Shown here one piece after another: positions 15,546 to 23,912 of a stretch of 33,749 nt of DNA. The position numbers were made by a program, and so were the translations under genes. The stretch covers positions 1-33,749 of the forward strand of contig CAJUHO010000012.1 of assembly GCA_910586195.1 (NCBI GenBank), read 5' to 3'. The notes beneath the pieces were generated by a model. The model saw nothing but the letters and a program-made list of their open reading frames with translations, was not told the origin of the DNA and ran no database searches. This DNA is from an uncultured Bacilli bacterium. Lineage in GTDB: Bacteria > Bacillota_I > Bacilli_A > RF39 > UBA660. The first letter of the stretch is position 1, and each line of letters begins with the position of its first letter.

Positions 15546-16466
15546 ATGACTTTATTATTTCAAGCAGCCAAACAAATGGTAAATCAAAATATAAAATGTA
15601 AATTAAGCAAGGAAGTAGAAGAATTACTTTCCTTATGCACCTTAGCGCTCATGTTACGAAATCAAGAAGAGACATTTGAAAAGATGCCTATTTTATTTCA
15701 ATCGCTTACTGTACTAGCAGAAGATACAAATATTGCGAGTATTTCACAAAAGTATCGTAACATTCCCATACAGTACGAAGACGAAAATGATCTACTCTAT
15801 TCGATACTTTTAGATAATTGGGATATAGATGAAAAAACCAATCATTTAAATCTAGAGCATACATTACTTATTTCTACTAAAAAGGAACAAAGTATTATGG
15901 AATTAGTATACACAACAACGGGTGAACTTTTCAGATTGCTTAGAAGTAGAGAAGTAGAAAATCTAGAATATATGTCAAAAATTCGCCGCGGTCTAGAAAT
16001 AGGAATTTATTATTATAAAGACCAAACACTAACTGTTAACCATACTCAAATAGAAAGTGGTACTATAGCTCGGTGTTGTGGAGAGGCCTTTGATAAGCTG
16101 TTAGATTATTTAGAAGACAATGATATGGAAAATATTTCTTTATTTAAAAGAATGAAAGAAGAGCAAACCGCAGAAATTGGCGTATATCATCCAATAGCAA
16201 TAGAAACCGTTCACATTTTATGTATGGATTCTACATTTGAAAATCTATTAAATCAGAGTTTTGAAGAAAAAGATCTTCCAGAAGTGGTAAAATATTACAA
16301 TAATGTTATGAACAAAGATTCTGCTTTTTTTACCATGTCAAACATTTTAGAACATTGCTGTAATTGCTATGATAATAATGATGAAGAAAACTTCTACAAA
16401 TATAGAAAGGCATTACAAAAAATGGAAAGTGATTTTTTAACATTAAGTAAATCGTACAAAAAATAA
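15546..16466 (+). CDS. Cytoplasmic orphan protein, the only plus-strand gene
   Basis: A 306-residue acidic protein, apparently all-helical, with no signal peptide or membrane span. It contains scattered Cys (SLCTLALML, ARCCGEAF, HCCNCYDNN) but no zinc-finger spacing that I trust. The ATG follows AAGAGGAG by 8 nt. It is read against all its neighbours and has its own promoter and a terminator shared with the converging ppdK gene. I do not recognise it. Confidence 0.75.
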   Translation: MTLLFQAAKQMVNQNIKCKLSKEVEELLSLCTLALMLRNQEETFEKMPILFQSLTVLAEDTNIASISQKYRNIPIQYEDENDLLYSILLDNWDIDEKTNHLNLEHTLLISTKKEQSIMELVYTTTGELFRLLRSREVENLEYMSKIRRGLEIGIYYYKDQTLTVNHTQIESGTIARCCGEAFDKLLDYLEDNDMENISLFKRMKEEQTAEIGVYHPIAIETVHILCMDSTFENLLNQSFEEKDLPEVVKYYNNVMNKDSAFFTMSNILEHCCNCYDNNDEENFYKYRKALQKMESDFLTLSKSYKK

Positions 16467-16490
16467 AGTTTCATTTTTCTATCAAAATAT

Positions 16491-16520
16491 AAAACCCTAG
16501 TTATAAAAAACTAAGGTTTT
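16491..16520. terminator. Bidirectional terminator between converging genes
   Basis: AAAACCCTAGTT-ATAAAA-AACTAAGGTTTT forms a 12-bp stem with one C:A (plus) or G:U (minus) position. It has T-rich sequence on both sides and lies between the plus-strand orphan and ppdK. Confidence 0.75.
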
Positions 16521-16523
16521 CTT

Positions 16524-19163
16524 CTATTTATTTGACTTTTCACGAATAGATGCCTGTGCTGCAGCGAGTCTGGCTACTGGTACTCTATATGGTGAGCAAG
16601 ATACATAATCTAGTCCAATTTTATTACAAAATTCAATACTTTGAGGATCTCCTCCGTGTTCCCCACAAATACCAAGAGAAATATCTCTTTTTACTCTTCT
16701 ACTCATTCTAGTACCTAATTCTAATAATACACCGACTCCCTTTTGATCAATTGTTGCAAAAGGATCAAAATCAAAAATATTTTCTTTATAATAGTCTTGT
16801 AAAAATTTTGATGCATCATCTCTTGAAAATCCATATGTCATCTGAGTTAAATCATTAGTTCCAAAGGAGAAGAAGTCTGCTTCTTTAGCAATCTCGTCTG
16901 CTGTAATAGTAGCACGTGGAACTTCAATCATAGTTCCTACTAAATAGTTTAAACTAGCCTCTTTTTCTTTTAGAACTTCCTCTGCTGTTTGACAAACTAA
17001 ATTTTTAACATAAAGATATTCTTTTTTATCGCCTATAAGAGGAATCATAATTTCAGGTTTTACAAAATATCCTTCTTCTTGCACTATTAAAGCCGCCTCT
17101 ATTACCGCTCTAGTTTGCATTCTAGCAATTTCAGGATAAGTTACTGCTAATCTACATCCACGATGTCCCATCATAGGATTAAATTCTTTCAAATCAGCAA
17201 TTCGATTTCTAAGGTGTTCCATATTTTCAAAAGTCATATCTAGACTAATTGCCAATTCTTTAACCTCCTCTTCTGTATGGGGTAAAAATTCGTGAAGCGG
17301 AGGATCTAGAAAACGAATAATTACAGGATCACCTTCCATTACTCTAAATAATTCCGCAAAATCATCCCTTTGAAATGGCAATATTTTATCAAGGGCTACC
17401 TTTCTTTTTTCCTCGGTATCCGCTACAATCATTTGTCGAAAAGGTAACAGTCTTGCTTCATCAAAAAACATGTGTTCTGTCCTACAAAGCCCAATCCCTT
17501 CTGCTCCAAATTTTCTAGCCTGCTTAGCATCCTTTGGTGTATCAGCATTTGCTCTAATTCCCAAACGTCTAATTTCATCAGCCCAATCCATAAACGTTTC
17601 AAAATCCCCAAATATTTCCGGTTCCATTGTTGCCAATTGTTCTCCATAAACTCGTCCCGTAGAACCATCGAAACTCATATAATCTCCCTCATGAAATACA
17701 GCGCCGTCCTTAGTAGTTAGAGTCTTACTTGCCTCATCTACTGTAATGCTATCACAACCACATACACAGCAAGTTCCCATACCACGAGCAACAACTGCTG
17801 CATGAGAAGTCATCCCTCCACGAACTGTTAAAATTCCATGAACTAAGTTCATGCCTTCAATATCTTCTGGTGATGTTTCTCCACGAATTAACAATAAATC
17901 TTTCTCTCCTCGTGCATCAGCATCAATAACATCTTCTGTAGTAAAATAAATTTTCCCAGTAGCAGCTCCAGGAGATGCTGCTAGACCCTCTGCTATTACT
18001 TGAGCACTTTCTAGACTTTCCTGTGTAAAATTAGGATGGAGTAATTGATTTAATTGTTCTGGTTGTATCTTTAATAAAGCCTCTTCTTTCGTAATCTTTC
18101 CAGCATTTACCATATCTACAGCAATTTTAATAGCAGCTTTGGCGGTTCTTTTTCCATTACGAGTCTGTAACATAAATAGATGTCCATCTTCAATGGTAAA
18201 CTCCATATCTTGCATATCTTTATAATGATCTTCTAATAAGCGACAAATATGACTAAACTCCCTATAACATTCTGGCATTATCTCTTGCAATGTTTCTATA
18301 CTTTTGGGAGTACGAATACCCGCCACCACATCTTCACCTTGGGCATTCATTAAATATTCTCCATAAAGTCTATCCTCACCTGTTGCCGGGTTTCTCGTAA
18401 ATGCAACTCCTGTTCCAGACATATCGTTTTTATTTCCATAAACCATTTCCTGTACATTAACAGCGGTTCCCCATTCTGAAGGAATATGATTTAACTTTCG
18501 ATAAGTAATGGCACGTTCATTATTCCAACTACGAAATACTGCTTTTACTGCTTCTAGCAATTGCACTTCTGGATCTTCCGGAAAAGGCGCACCCGCATTT
18601 TTTAGATACTCTTGTTTATAAATACCAACAATTTCTTTTAAATCATCAGTTGTAAGTTCAGAGTCTAATGCAACTCCCTTTTCAACCTTCATTTTATCAA
18701 ATAGATATTCAAAAGAAGACTTTGGAAAACCCATAACTACATCTGCAAACATTTGAATCAATCTACGATAGTTATCATAAACAAATCTAGGATTTCCTGT
18801 ACTTATAGCAAAGCCTGCCGCCACTTCGTCGTTCATACCTAAATTTAGGATAGTGTCCATCATTCCTGGCATAGATACTTGGGCTCCACTTCGAACAGAA
18901 AGCAGCAAAGGATTATTGGTATCACCAAGTTTTTTTCCACTCTTTTGTTCAAGTTCCTGTAATTTTTCTTTTATTTGAGTGATAACTTCTCCATTTAAAG
19001 TTTCCTGCTCATCATAATACTTCAAACAAGCATCAGTAGTAATGGTAAATCCTTGCGGAACAGGTAACCCAATTGCTGTCATTTCTGCTAAATTAGCACC
19101 TTTTCCCCCCAATAAATTTTTCATATCCTTATTACCCTCATGAAAAGCATATACATATTTCAT
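16524..19163 (-). CDS. ppdK: Pyruvate, phosphate dikinase
   Basis: An 879-residue protein, close to the 874 of the Clostridium symbiosum enzyme. It has the ATP-grasp start (NLLGGKGANLAEM), the phosphohistidine swivel domain with His454 in GGMTSHAAVVARGMG, and the C-terminal PEP/pyruvate barrel with the catalytic Cys833 in GICGEHGGDP. It interconverts pyruvate + ATP + Pi with PEP + AMP + PPi. In fermenting Bacillota it commonly works in glycolysis or to recycle PPi. The ATG follows AGAGGTGA. No regulatory kinase gene is adjacent. Confidence 0.97.
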   Translation of the reverse strand: MKYVYAFHEGNKDMKNLLGGKGANLAEMTAIGLPVPQGFTITTDACLKYYDEQETLNGEVITQIKEKLQELEQKSGKKLGDTNNPLLLSVRSGAQVSMPGMMDTILNLGMNDEVAAGFAISTGNPRFVYDNYRRLIQMFADVVMGFPKSSFEYLFDKMKVEKGVALDSELTTDDLKEIVGIYKQEYLKNAGAPFPEDPEVQLLEAVKAVFRSWNNERAITYRKLNHIPSEWGTAVNVQEMVYGNKNDMSGTGVAFTRNPATGEDRLYGEYLMNAQGEDVVAGIRTPKSIETLQEIMPECYREFSHICRLLEDHYKDMQDMEFTIEDGHLFMLQTRNGKRTAKAAIKIAVDMVNAGKITKEEALLKIQPEQLNQLLHPNFTQESLESAQVIAEGLAASPGAATGKIYFTTEDVIDADARGEKDLLLIRGETSPEDIEGMNLVHGILTVRGGMTSHAAVVARGMGTCCVCGCDSITVDEASKTLTTKDGAVFHEGDYMSFDGSTGRVYGEQLATMEPEIFGDFETFMDWADEIRRLGIRANADTPKDAKQARKFGAEGIGLCRTEHMFFDEARLLPFRQMIVADTEEKRKVALDKILPFQRDDFAELFRVMEGDPVIIRFLDPPLHEFLPHTEEEVKELAISLDMTFENMEHLRNRIADLKEFNPMMGHRGCRLAVTYPEIARMQTRAVIEAALIVQEEGYFVKPEIMIPLIGDKKEYLYVKNLVCQTAEEVLKEKEASLNYLVGTMIEVPRATITADEIAKEADFFSFGTNDLTQMTYGFSRDDASKFLQDYYKENIFDFDPFATIDQKGVGVLLELGTRMSRRVKRDISLGICGEHGGDPQSIEFCNKIGLDYVSCSPYRVPVARLAAAQASIREKSNK

Positions 19164-19242
19164 ACTATTATCACCTCTATTATATACTAGTATACCAAAA
19201 CTCTTTATAAATTTCTATAGTAATTGAAAGATAATTTTACAC

Positions 19243-19274
19243 AAAAAAGGCACCCTATTTTATTCAAGGTGCGA
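19243..19274 (-). terminator. Terminator after rbgA
   Basis: On the minus strand, GCACC and GGTGC form a stem (with a 13-nt AT-rich loop), followed by CTTTTTTG. It lies about 30 nt after the rbgA stop codon. Confidence 0.7.
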
Positions 19275-19302
19275 AATGCTCTATATAAACCATTCGTTAT
19301 TC

Positions 19303-20184
19303 CTAATCATTATGCAAACGATCTAAAGTCACTTTTCCTAAATATCCTTTTTTTAAATCATTCATAATAATAATCGCTGTCTTCTCATAATCAGGTGTTC
19401 CTCCCTTTATGAGAGCACCTCTTTTTTTGGCAATCACAGCATATTCCTCCATCAAATCATCTGACAACTTTTCAATACCATATCGTTCCTTTATACGTTC
19501 TGGATATAGCTCATACATCTTTTTCAAAATAAACGCACTAATATCCATAACATCCAAGATTTCTTCTTTAATAGACGATAAAGCAGCCAATACATGGGCA
19601 GATTCTTGATCTTCAAGTTTAGGCCATAATATTCCTGGGGAATCTAAAAGTTCAATATCTTTGTGAATACGTATCCAACTAAGACCCTTCGTAAACCCTG
19701 GTCGATTGCCAACTCCTGCTATTTTTTTGCCAACCAAACGATTAAGTAACGTACTTTTCCCTACATTTGGAACCCCTATAACTAAAGCCCGAATAGCCCT
19801 TGGTCGCATTCCTTTGGCCTCTCTTTTTTTATTTTGATTTTCTAATATTTTTTTACTAATATTCATTATTTCCTTTACATTAGTCCCATTTATCAAATCA
19901 ACAACTACTACATAATATCCCTTTTTTTGATAATACTCAACAAAAGATTGCGTCTGTTTTTCATCACAAATATCATATTTTGTAAAAATTAATATACGCG
20001 GTTTATTTCCTATCAAGTCATCAATATCAGAGATTTTAGAAGAAATAGGCATTCTTGCATCTATTACCTCATAAATAATATCCACCAAATTTAATTTTTC
20101 ACTTATTTCTCGCCTAGCTTTCGCCATATGACCTGGATACCAGTTGATGTTGACTTTTGGTAACTTTTCTTCGTTATTATTCAT
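19303..20184 (-). CDS. rbgA: Ribosome biogenesis GTPase RbgA (YlqF), with an element-supplied 5' end
   Basis: A 293-residue, circularly permuted GTPase. The N-terminal NINWYPGHMAKA motif is at residues 12-23, G4 is TKYD, G1 is GVPNVGKST, and G3 is DSPG. RbgA is needed for late 50S assembly and is essential in Bacillus subtilis. The ATG at 20184 lies 8 nt after AGGAAG; both sit in or near the last codons of the serine recombinase gene, which stops at 20177 inside the rbgA frame. A GTG at 20193 is less likely. Codons 13-15 contain the 11-bp repeat that matches 23902-23912, so codons 1-12 probably came with the inserted element. In relatives it usually follows rplS-lepB, found here 10 kb away. 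Confidence 0.95.
   Translation of the reverse strand: MNNNEEKLPKVNINWYPGHMAKARREISEKLNLVDIIYEVIDARMPISSKISDIDDLIGNKPRILIFTKYDICDEKQTQSFVEYYQKKGYYVVVVDLINGTNVKEIMNISKKILENQNKKREAKGMRPRAIRALVIGVPNVGKSTLLNRLVGKKIAGVGNRPGFTKGLSWIRIHKDIELLDSPGILWPKLEDQESAHVLAALSSIKEEILDVMDISAFILKKMYELYPERIKERYGIEKLSDDLMEEYAVIAKKRGALIKGGTPDYEKTAIIIMNDLKKGYLGKVTLDRLHND
20138..20148 (-). repeat. Left 11-bp direct repeat (candidate attachment core) inside rbgA
   Basis: ATCAACTGGTA on the minus strand, codons I13-N14-W15-Y16 of rbgA, the strongly conserved N-terminal motif of the protein. It is identical to 23902-23912. Confidence 0.75.
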
Positions 20185-21406
20185 TAATTTCACTTCCTTT
20201 TTCTTTATAATTTATTTTAATATTTCCATTATCAAATATTATGATATTATCAATTAATTGAAATAACACTTTTCTATCAAGTTTTTTAATACTTTTATTC
20301 TTGCTTTTTATATTTTCTTCTACTTTGCTTATAAGTTTATTTCTGTTTATTGAATGCTTTGTACATTTTTTATATCTTGCATATGATGCACAATAATAAT
20401 ATTCGCCTGATTTTTTAAACTTACTACCACAATCACCACATGTTAAATATCCATAAAACAAATCTACTTTTCCATCTTTATTAATTCTAGCATTATTATT
20501 TTCTATAATTTTCTGTACTTTGTTAAATTTTTCTTCTGAAATTATTGGTTCATGATGATTTTTAGTTATTATCCACTCATATTTGTTAGCATCAATTAAT
20601 TTATGAGTCCTATAACTTTCAACTTTCTTCTTTCCTTGAATTAAATCGCCTGTATATGTTCTATTTCTTAATATCCTATTTATCATCTTTGCATTCCATT
20701 TTTCATTTATATCATCACTACCTTTACCTAATACCTTTTCTCTTATATGCATTGCTGGTGTTAAAATCTTTCTTTTATTTAACTCATTTGCTATTTCGCC
20801 AGATGTTTCTCCTTTTAAAATACTATTAAAAATAAGTAAAACATAATATGATGCTTCCATATCTTTTACAAATTTATGATTATCATCTAGACTCTTTTTA
20901 TATCCATATGGGGCAAAAGCGCCTATAAATTCACCATTAACCTTTTTAATTTTTAAAACTGTTTTAATCTTTTTTGATATATCTTTGGCATAAGCATCAT
21001 TCATTAAATTTTTAATAGGTACTATGTAATTATCTAAAGACTCTGGATTTTCATAACTATCTATATTTTCTATAATTGATATAAATCTAACATTCATCAT
21101 TGGAAATATATTTTCTAAGTAATTATCAACTTCAATATGATTTCTTCCTAATCTTGATAAATCTTTAACAATTATAGTATTTACTTTTTTCTCTTTAATA
21201 TCAACAAGTAATTTTTTAAATCCCGGTCTATTAAAATCTGTTCCACTATATCCATCATCGATATAATAATCTATTAGTTCTAAATCTTTTTCATTACTAA
21301 TATATTTATCTATTAATACTTTTTGATTTGATATACTATTTGATTCTATATTATCCTTATCTTCTTTAGATAACCTTAAATATGCCGCTATATTCCAGTT
21401 TACTAT
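20177..21406 (-). CDS. Large serine recombinase with an ATA at the start position
   Basis: The frame is open for 409 codons. It has a resolvase domain with the likely nucleophile Ser13 in AAYLRLSKED, GYSGTDFNRPGF near 52-63 and the RLGRN helix at 85-89. Then come a recombinase domain and a zinc ribbon with Cys323, Cys326, Cys339 and Cys348. No ATG, GTG or TTG exists before codon 103. AGGAAG lies 9 nt before ATA at 21404-21406, and the next residues VNWNIAAYLRLSKED match where family members begin, so the ATG has most likely become ATA. Translation from Met103 would lose the catalytic domain. Only about 35 residues separate the zinc ribbon from the C-terminal strand, so the usual coiled-coil region is missing. 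The stop overlaps rbgA. Confidence 0.85.
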   Translation of the reverse strand: MVNWNIAAYLRLSKEDKDNIESNSISNQKVLIDKYISNEKDLELIDYYIDDGYSGTDFNRPGFKKLLVDIKEKKVNTIIVKDLSRLGRNHIEVDNYLENIFPMMNVRFISIIENIDSYENPESLDNYIVPIKNLMNDAYAKDISKKIKTVLKIKKVNGEFIGAFAPYGYKKSLDDNHKFVKDMEASYYVLLIFNSILKGETSGEIANELNKRKILTPAMHIREKVLGKGSDDINEKWNAKMINRILRNRTYTGDLIQGKKKVESYRTHKLIDANKYEWIITKNHHEPIISEEKFNKVQKIIENNNARINKDGKVDLFYGYLTCGDCGSKFKKSGEYYYCASYARYKKCTKHSINRNKLISKVEENIKSKNKSIKKLDRKVLFQLIDNIIIFDNGNIKINYKEKGSEINE

Positions 21407-21428
21407 TTTAAATCACTTCCTAAAAATC

Positions 21429-22862
21429 TTATTTACTATTATTTAATATTTTTCCCTTTTGTATATTAGGATTGTACTTCGTTTTTATTTCATACTCAAT
21501 ATCCTCTGGTATCTTTCTTAAAAGTATTTTTGATGGTAGTGAAATAACTTCATTAGGTTTTATATTCTTCTGTTCATATTTTAAAAAATAATAATAATCT
21601 GTTTCAATAATCTCATAATCTGCCACGCTTTTTACATATTCCTTAAAATATTCTATATATGATTCATAACTAGGATCAGAATAACCCCAAGTTGGTAATT
21701 TTATAGGTCTTGGTATTGATGGTATATTACGAATATATTTGCCAGTATATTCATTGATTTCACTATTTTTTTCTATCTCTAAATATTTTCCTATAAATTC
21801 TCCGTCAATCACATCTTCAATAATATCTTCTGATGGAATAGGAAAATCATTATAATTAAACAGATTATCCTTCTTCAATTTTAGAGTTACTTCTATATCT
21901 TCATCAAATTTTCTTCCCTTATTTTGTATTGCTAACTCTGTATAAGAAATTCTATCAATACTATCATAAAATTTTTTATATCCTTCAAAAATAGAAATCA
22001 TTTCAGATAAATCACATATTAATTTATATTTTTTCTTTTCTGATTCAGTCCCATAATAATTAGTTGAGCTATTTAGTATTGAAAAGAAAGTGATATAACC
22101 TATATCAAAGAAATCATCCTTTAAAATAATATTATTTTTTTGACTATATTTTCTTATAATATCTATATCTTCTTGATCAACATACAATTCACTTCCAAAT
22201 TTTAAACCGCTTTTTAAGCTTCTCTCCAGCTCAATTTCATTTATCTCTGTAAATAATTCATATATTTTATTTTTGCATTTCTCAAAATCTATTTTATTTT
22301 GAAATCTTTCTATTTTAAAAGTGTCACTAATATTTTTATTGACTATTCCTTTCAAACAAATATTACTCATTTCATTATTTGTTTTTTCATTATAAAATAA
22401 ATCAAAATCTCTTCTAGTTACAAATTCGTTTTTTTGACCTTTTCTGATTTTTATAAATCCCTTTGGTAAACTGCCATATTGTTTACTCAAAAAATACGGT
22501 GGATCATTATTTTCATCATTAACTCTTAAAACACCAAATTTTTTCCCGTTATAATCTACAATTTTAAAATCAACAATAACATTTGGTTCTATATTATCAT
22601 TTACTAAGCTTTGATAATCGGCACCATCTTTTATTTTTGATTCAGTTATGCCATCCAAAGTTCTAGAATTATCCTCATGTAATTTAACTCCTGTAATAAT
22701 ATATTTATTACCTTTTGAATGATTATTAGCAAAAGATATTACATCTACTAAAAAATCTTCTTTATTTTTTTGAATACTGAAATCATAAATATCTTTTTTA
22801 AAATCATAATAACTATTTTCTGTTTCATTTTCTATACACTCAATTAAAAAATCTTCTTCCAT
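21429..22862 (-). CDS. AlbA_2 (Schlafen-type) domain protein, element cargo
   Basis: A 477-residue protein. Residues 1-160 read as an AlbA_2 / Schlafen AlbA_2 domain: ENSYYDFKKDIYDF, the block FLVDVISFANNHSKGNKYIITG, and GFIKIRKGQKNEFVTRRDFD. The rest is acidic, with no recognised domain. AlbA_2 domains occur in putative DNA- or RNA-binding regulators and in several phage-defence proteins. Here it is the only sizable cargo gene of the element besides KilA-N, so defence or element control are both plausible. The recombinase ribosome binding site lies right after its stop codon, so the two are co-transcribed. Confidence 0.75.
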   Translation of the reverse strand: MEEDFLIECIENETENSYYDFKKDIYDFSIQKNKEDFLVDVISFANNHSKGNKYIITGVKLHEDNSRTLDGITESKIKDGADYQSLVNDNIEPNVIVDFKIVDYNGKKFGVLRVNDENNDPPYFLSKQYGSLPKGFIKIRKGQKNEFVTRRDFDLFYNEKTNNEMSNICLKGIVNKNISDTFKIERFQNKIDFEKCKNKIYELFTEINEIELERSLKSGLKFGSELYVDQEDIDIIRKYSQKNNIILKDDFFDIGYITFFSILNSSTNYYGTESEKKKYKLICDLSEMISIFEGYKKFYDSIDRISYTELAIQNKGRKFDEDIEVTLKLKKDNLFNYNDFPIPSEDIIEDVIDGEFIGKYLEIEKNSEINEYTGKYIRNIPSIPRPIKLPTWGYSDPSYESYIEYFKEYVKSVADYEIIETDYYYFLKYEQKNIKPNEVISLPSKILLRKIPEDIEYEIKTKYNPNIQKGKILNNSK

Positions 22863-22918
22863 TTAAATCTCTTTCTTTTTCTGTTTTAATTTATTCCTAT
22901 CTAAAGTTCATATAAAAA

Positions 22919-23806
22919 TTATTTAATACTTTTATCTCTTAATTCTAGTTTATTTACATTATTCTCTAATTTCTCTAACTCTTTAATATTTTTATTATTC
23001 TTTAGCAATTCTACTTGATTTTTAGCTGATTGATTTAATATTATTAGTCTTTCTTTTTGTGGTACTCCACTTGCTATTAAATCAGCATTTTTTGCTTCAA
23101 GATTACTTAAAATAATTAAATGCAATAAATCTGTATAATCTCTCATATTTCCATTCTTTGTTAAATCAGGATGTTTTTCTCTCCACTCTTTAGCAGTCAT
23201 TCCAAACAAAGCTACATTTAATACATCTGCTTCTTCTGCGTAAACATAGTTTTTTTGTTTATCAGATAATATTGGTATGATATTCTTTTTTATTGAATCT
23301 GTATGTATTAAATAATTCACTTTAGACAACATTCTATTTGCATGCCATTCAATTTGATTTTGGTATGCCTCATTCTTCTTTAACCTTTCAAATTCTTGAA
23401 TTAAATAAAGTTTGAATTCTGGACTTAACCAACTTGCAAACTCAAATGCTATATCTGAATGAGCATAAGTTCCACCATTGTTTCCTGATTTAGAAATAAT
23501 TCCTATTGCATTTGTTGAATTTATCCATTTTTGTGGTGATAAATAAAAACTATTTTTTCCAGCTTCATTTTCAAAGGTCTCGAATTCGATACCTTTGAAA
23601 TTTTGATTATGCATTTGTTCCCAAAGTCCTAAAAATGAAATAACATTTTTATTTCTCATCCATGTTTGTATTGGAATTTTAGGTTCTTCTGGATTAGCAT
23701 ATCTAGCTAAATCCGTTAAAGATATGTAATTACTTCCATTAATTCTAATTACATTTACTATATTATCTTTCACTATCATTTCTATTTTTATTAAATCTTT
23801 TTTCAA
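22919..23806 (-). CDS. KilA-N domain protein, TTG start
   Basis: A 295-residue protein. The KilA-N domain spans about residues 15-140: SNYISLTDLARYAN, IQTWMRNKNVISFLGLWEQM, NAIGIISKSGNNGGTYAHSD and IAFEFASWLSPEFKLYLIQE. A helical C-terminal part follows (EEADVLNVALFGMTAKEWRE and KNADLIASGVPQKERLIIL). KilA-N is a DNA-binding module of phages and DNA viruses. The start is TTG at 23806, 6 nt after AGGAGG; an upstream ATG at 23890 has no such site. The reading frame contains a 32-bp near-palindrome over codons 70-79. It is the first gene of the element, near its right end. Confidence 0.85.
   Translation of the reverse strand: MKKDLIKIEMIVKDNIVNVIRINGSNYISLTDLARYANPEEPKIPIQTWMRNKNVISFLGLWEQMHNQNFKGIEFETFENEAGKNSFYLSPQKWINSTNAIGIISKSGNNGGTYAHSDIAFEFASWLSPEFKLYLIQEFERLKKNEAYQNQIEWHANRMLSKVNYLIHTDSIKKNIIPILSDKQKNYVYAEEADVLNVALFGMTAKEWREKHPDLTKNGNMRDYTDLLHLIILSNLEAKNADLIASGVPQKERLIILNQSAKNQVELLKNNKNIKELEKLENNVNKLELRDKSIK
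23569..23600. repeat. 32-bp near-perfect palindrome inside the KilA-N gene
   Basis: Arms TTTCAAAGGT and ACCTTTGAAA flank the core TCGAATTCGA, with one unpaired position on each side (C and T on the plus strand). The codons involved encode FKGIEFETFE. A perfect palindrome with the same core and different arms lies at the same codons of the truncated KilA-N gene. Confidence 0.9.
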
Positions 23807-23836
23807 ATAATTCCTCCTATTTTTCATAAATATGTA

Positions 23837-23886
23837 AAAACTCATTTTTCGAAAATGCTTATATTTAAATGTTTTCGAGGAGTTTT
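23837..23886 (-). repeat. Interrupted inverted repeat at the element's right end
   Basis: On the minus strand, AAAACTC..CGAAAA pairs with TTTTCG..GAGTTTT (7 + 6 bp, with an uneven internal loop of 2 against 5 nt). It lies between the right direct repeat and the KilA-N ribosome binding site. It could be a recombinase arm site, an operator, or a leader hairpin of the KilA-N mRNA. Confidence 0.5.
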
Positions 23887-23901
23887 CCAAAAATCAGGCT
23901 T

Positions 23902-23912
23902 TACCAGTTGAT
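23902..23912 (-). repeat. Right 11-bp direct repeat (candidate attachment core)
   Basis: ATCAACTGGTA on the minus strand, identical to 20138-20148 and in the same orientation. It is preceded by AAAAGTGTA, where rbgA has AAAAGTCAAC. Confidence 0.75.

Larger units (their letters stand above)
20138..23912 (-). mobile_element. Integrative element inserted in the 5' end of rbgA
   Basis: An 11-bp direct repeat (TACCAGTTGAT on the plus strand) lies at both ends, 3764 bp apart. Between the copies are exactly three genes on one strand: serine recombinase, AlbA_2 protein and KilA-N protein. On the outer side of the right repeat is a decayed rbgA start; on the inner side of the left repeat is the functional rbgA start overlapping the recombinase gene. 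This pattern fits integration into rbgA with replacement of its 5' end. The repeat and the gene content are seen directly; the integration model is inferred. The recombinase lacks a normal start codon, so the element is probably not active now. Confidence 0.75.

Noticed and set aside
15546..16466. Cys-rich patches (ARCC, HCCNC) as a zinc finger in the plus-strand orphan
   Set aside because: The spacing fits no known zinc-binding pattern, and the cysteines are far apart.
20184..20193. GTG at 20193 as the rbgA start
   Set aside because: It has no good ribosome binding site, and AGGAAG is ideally placed for the ATG at 20184.
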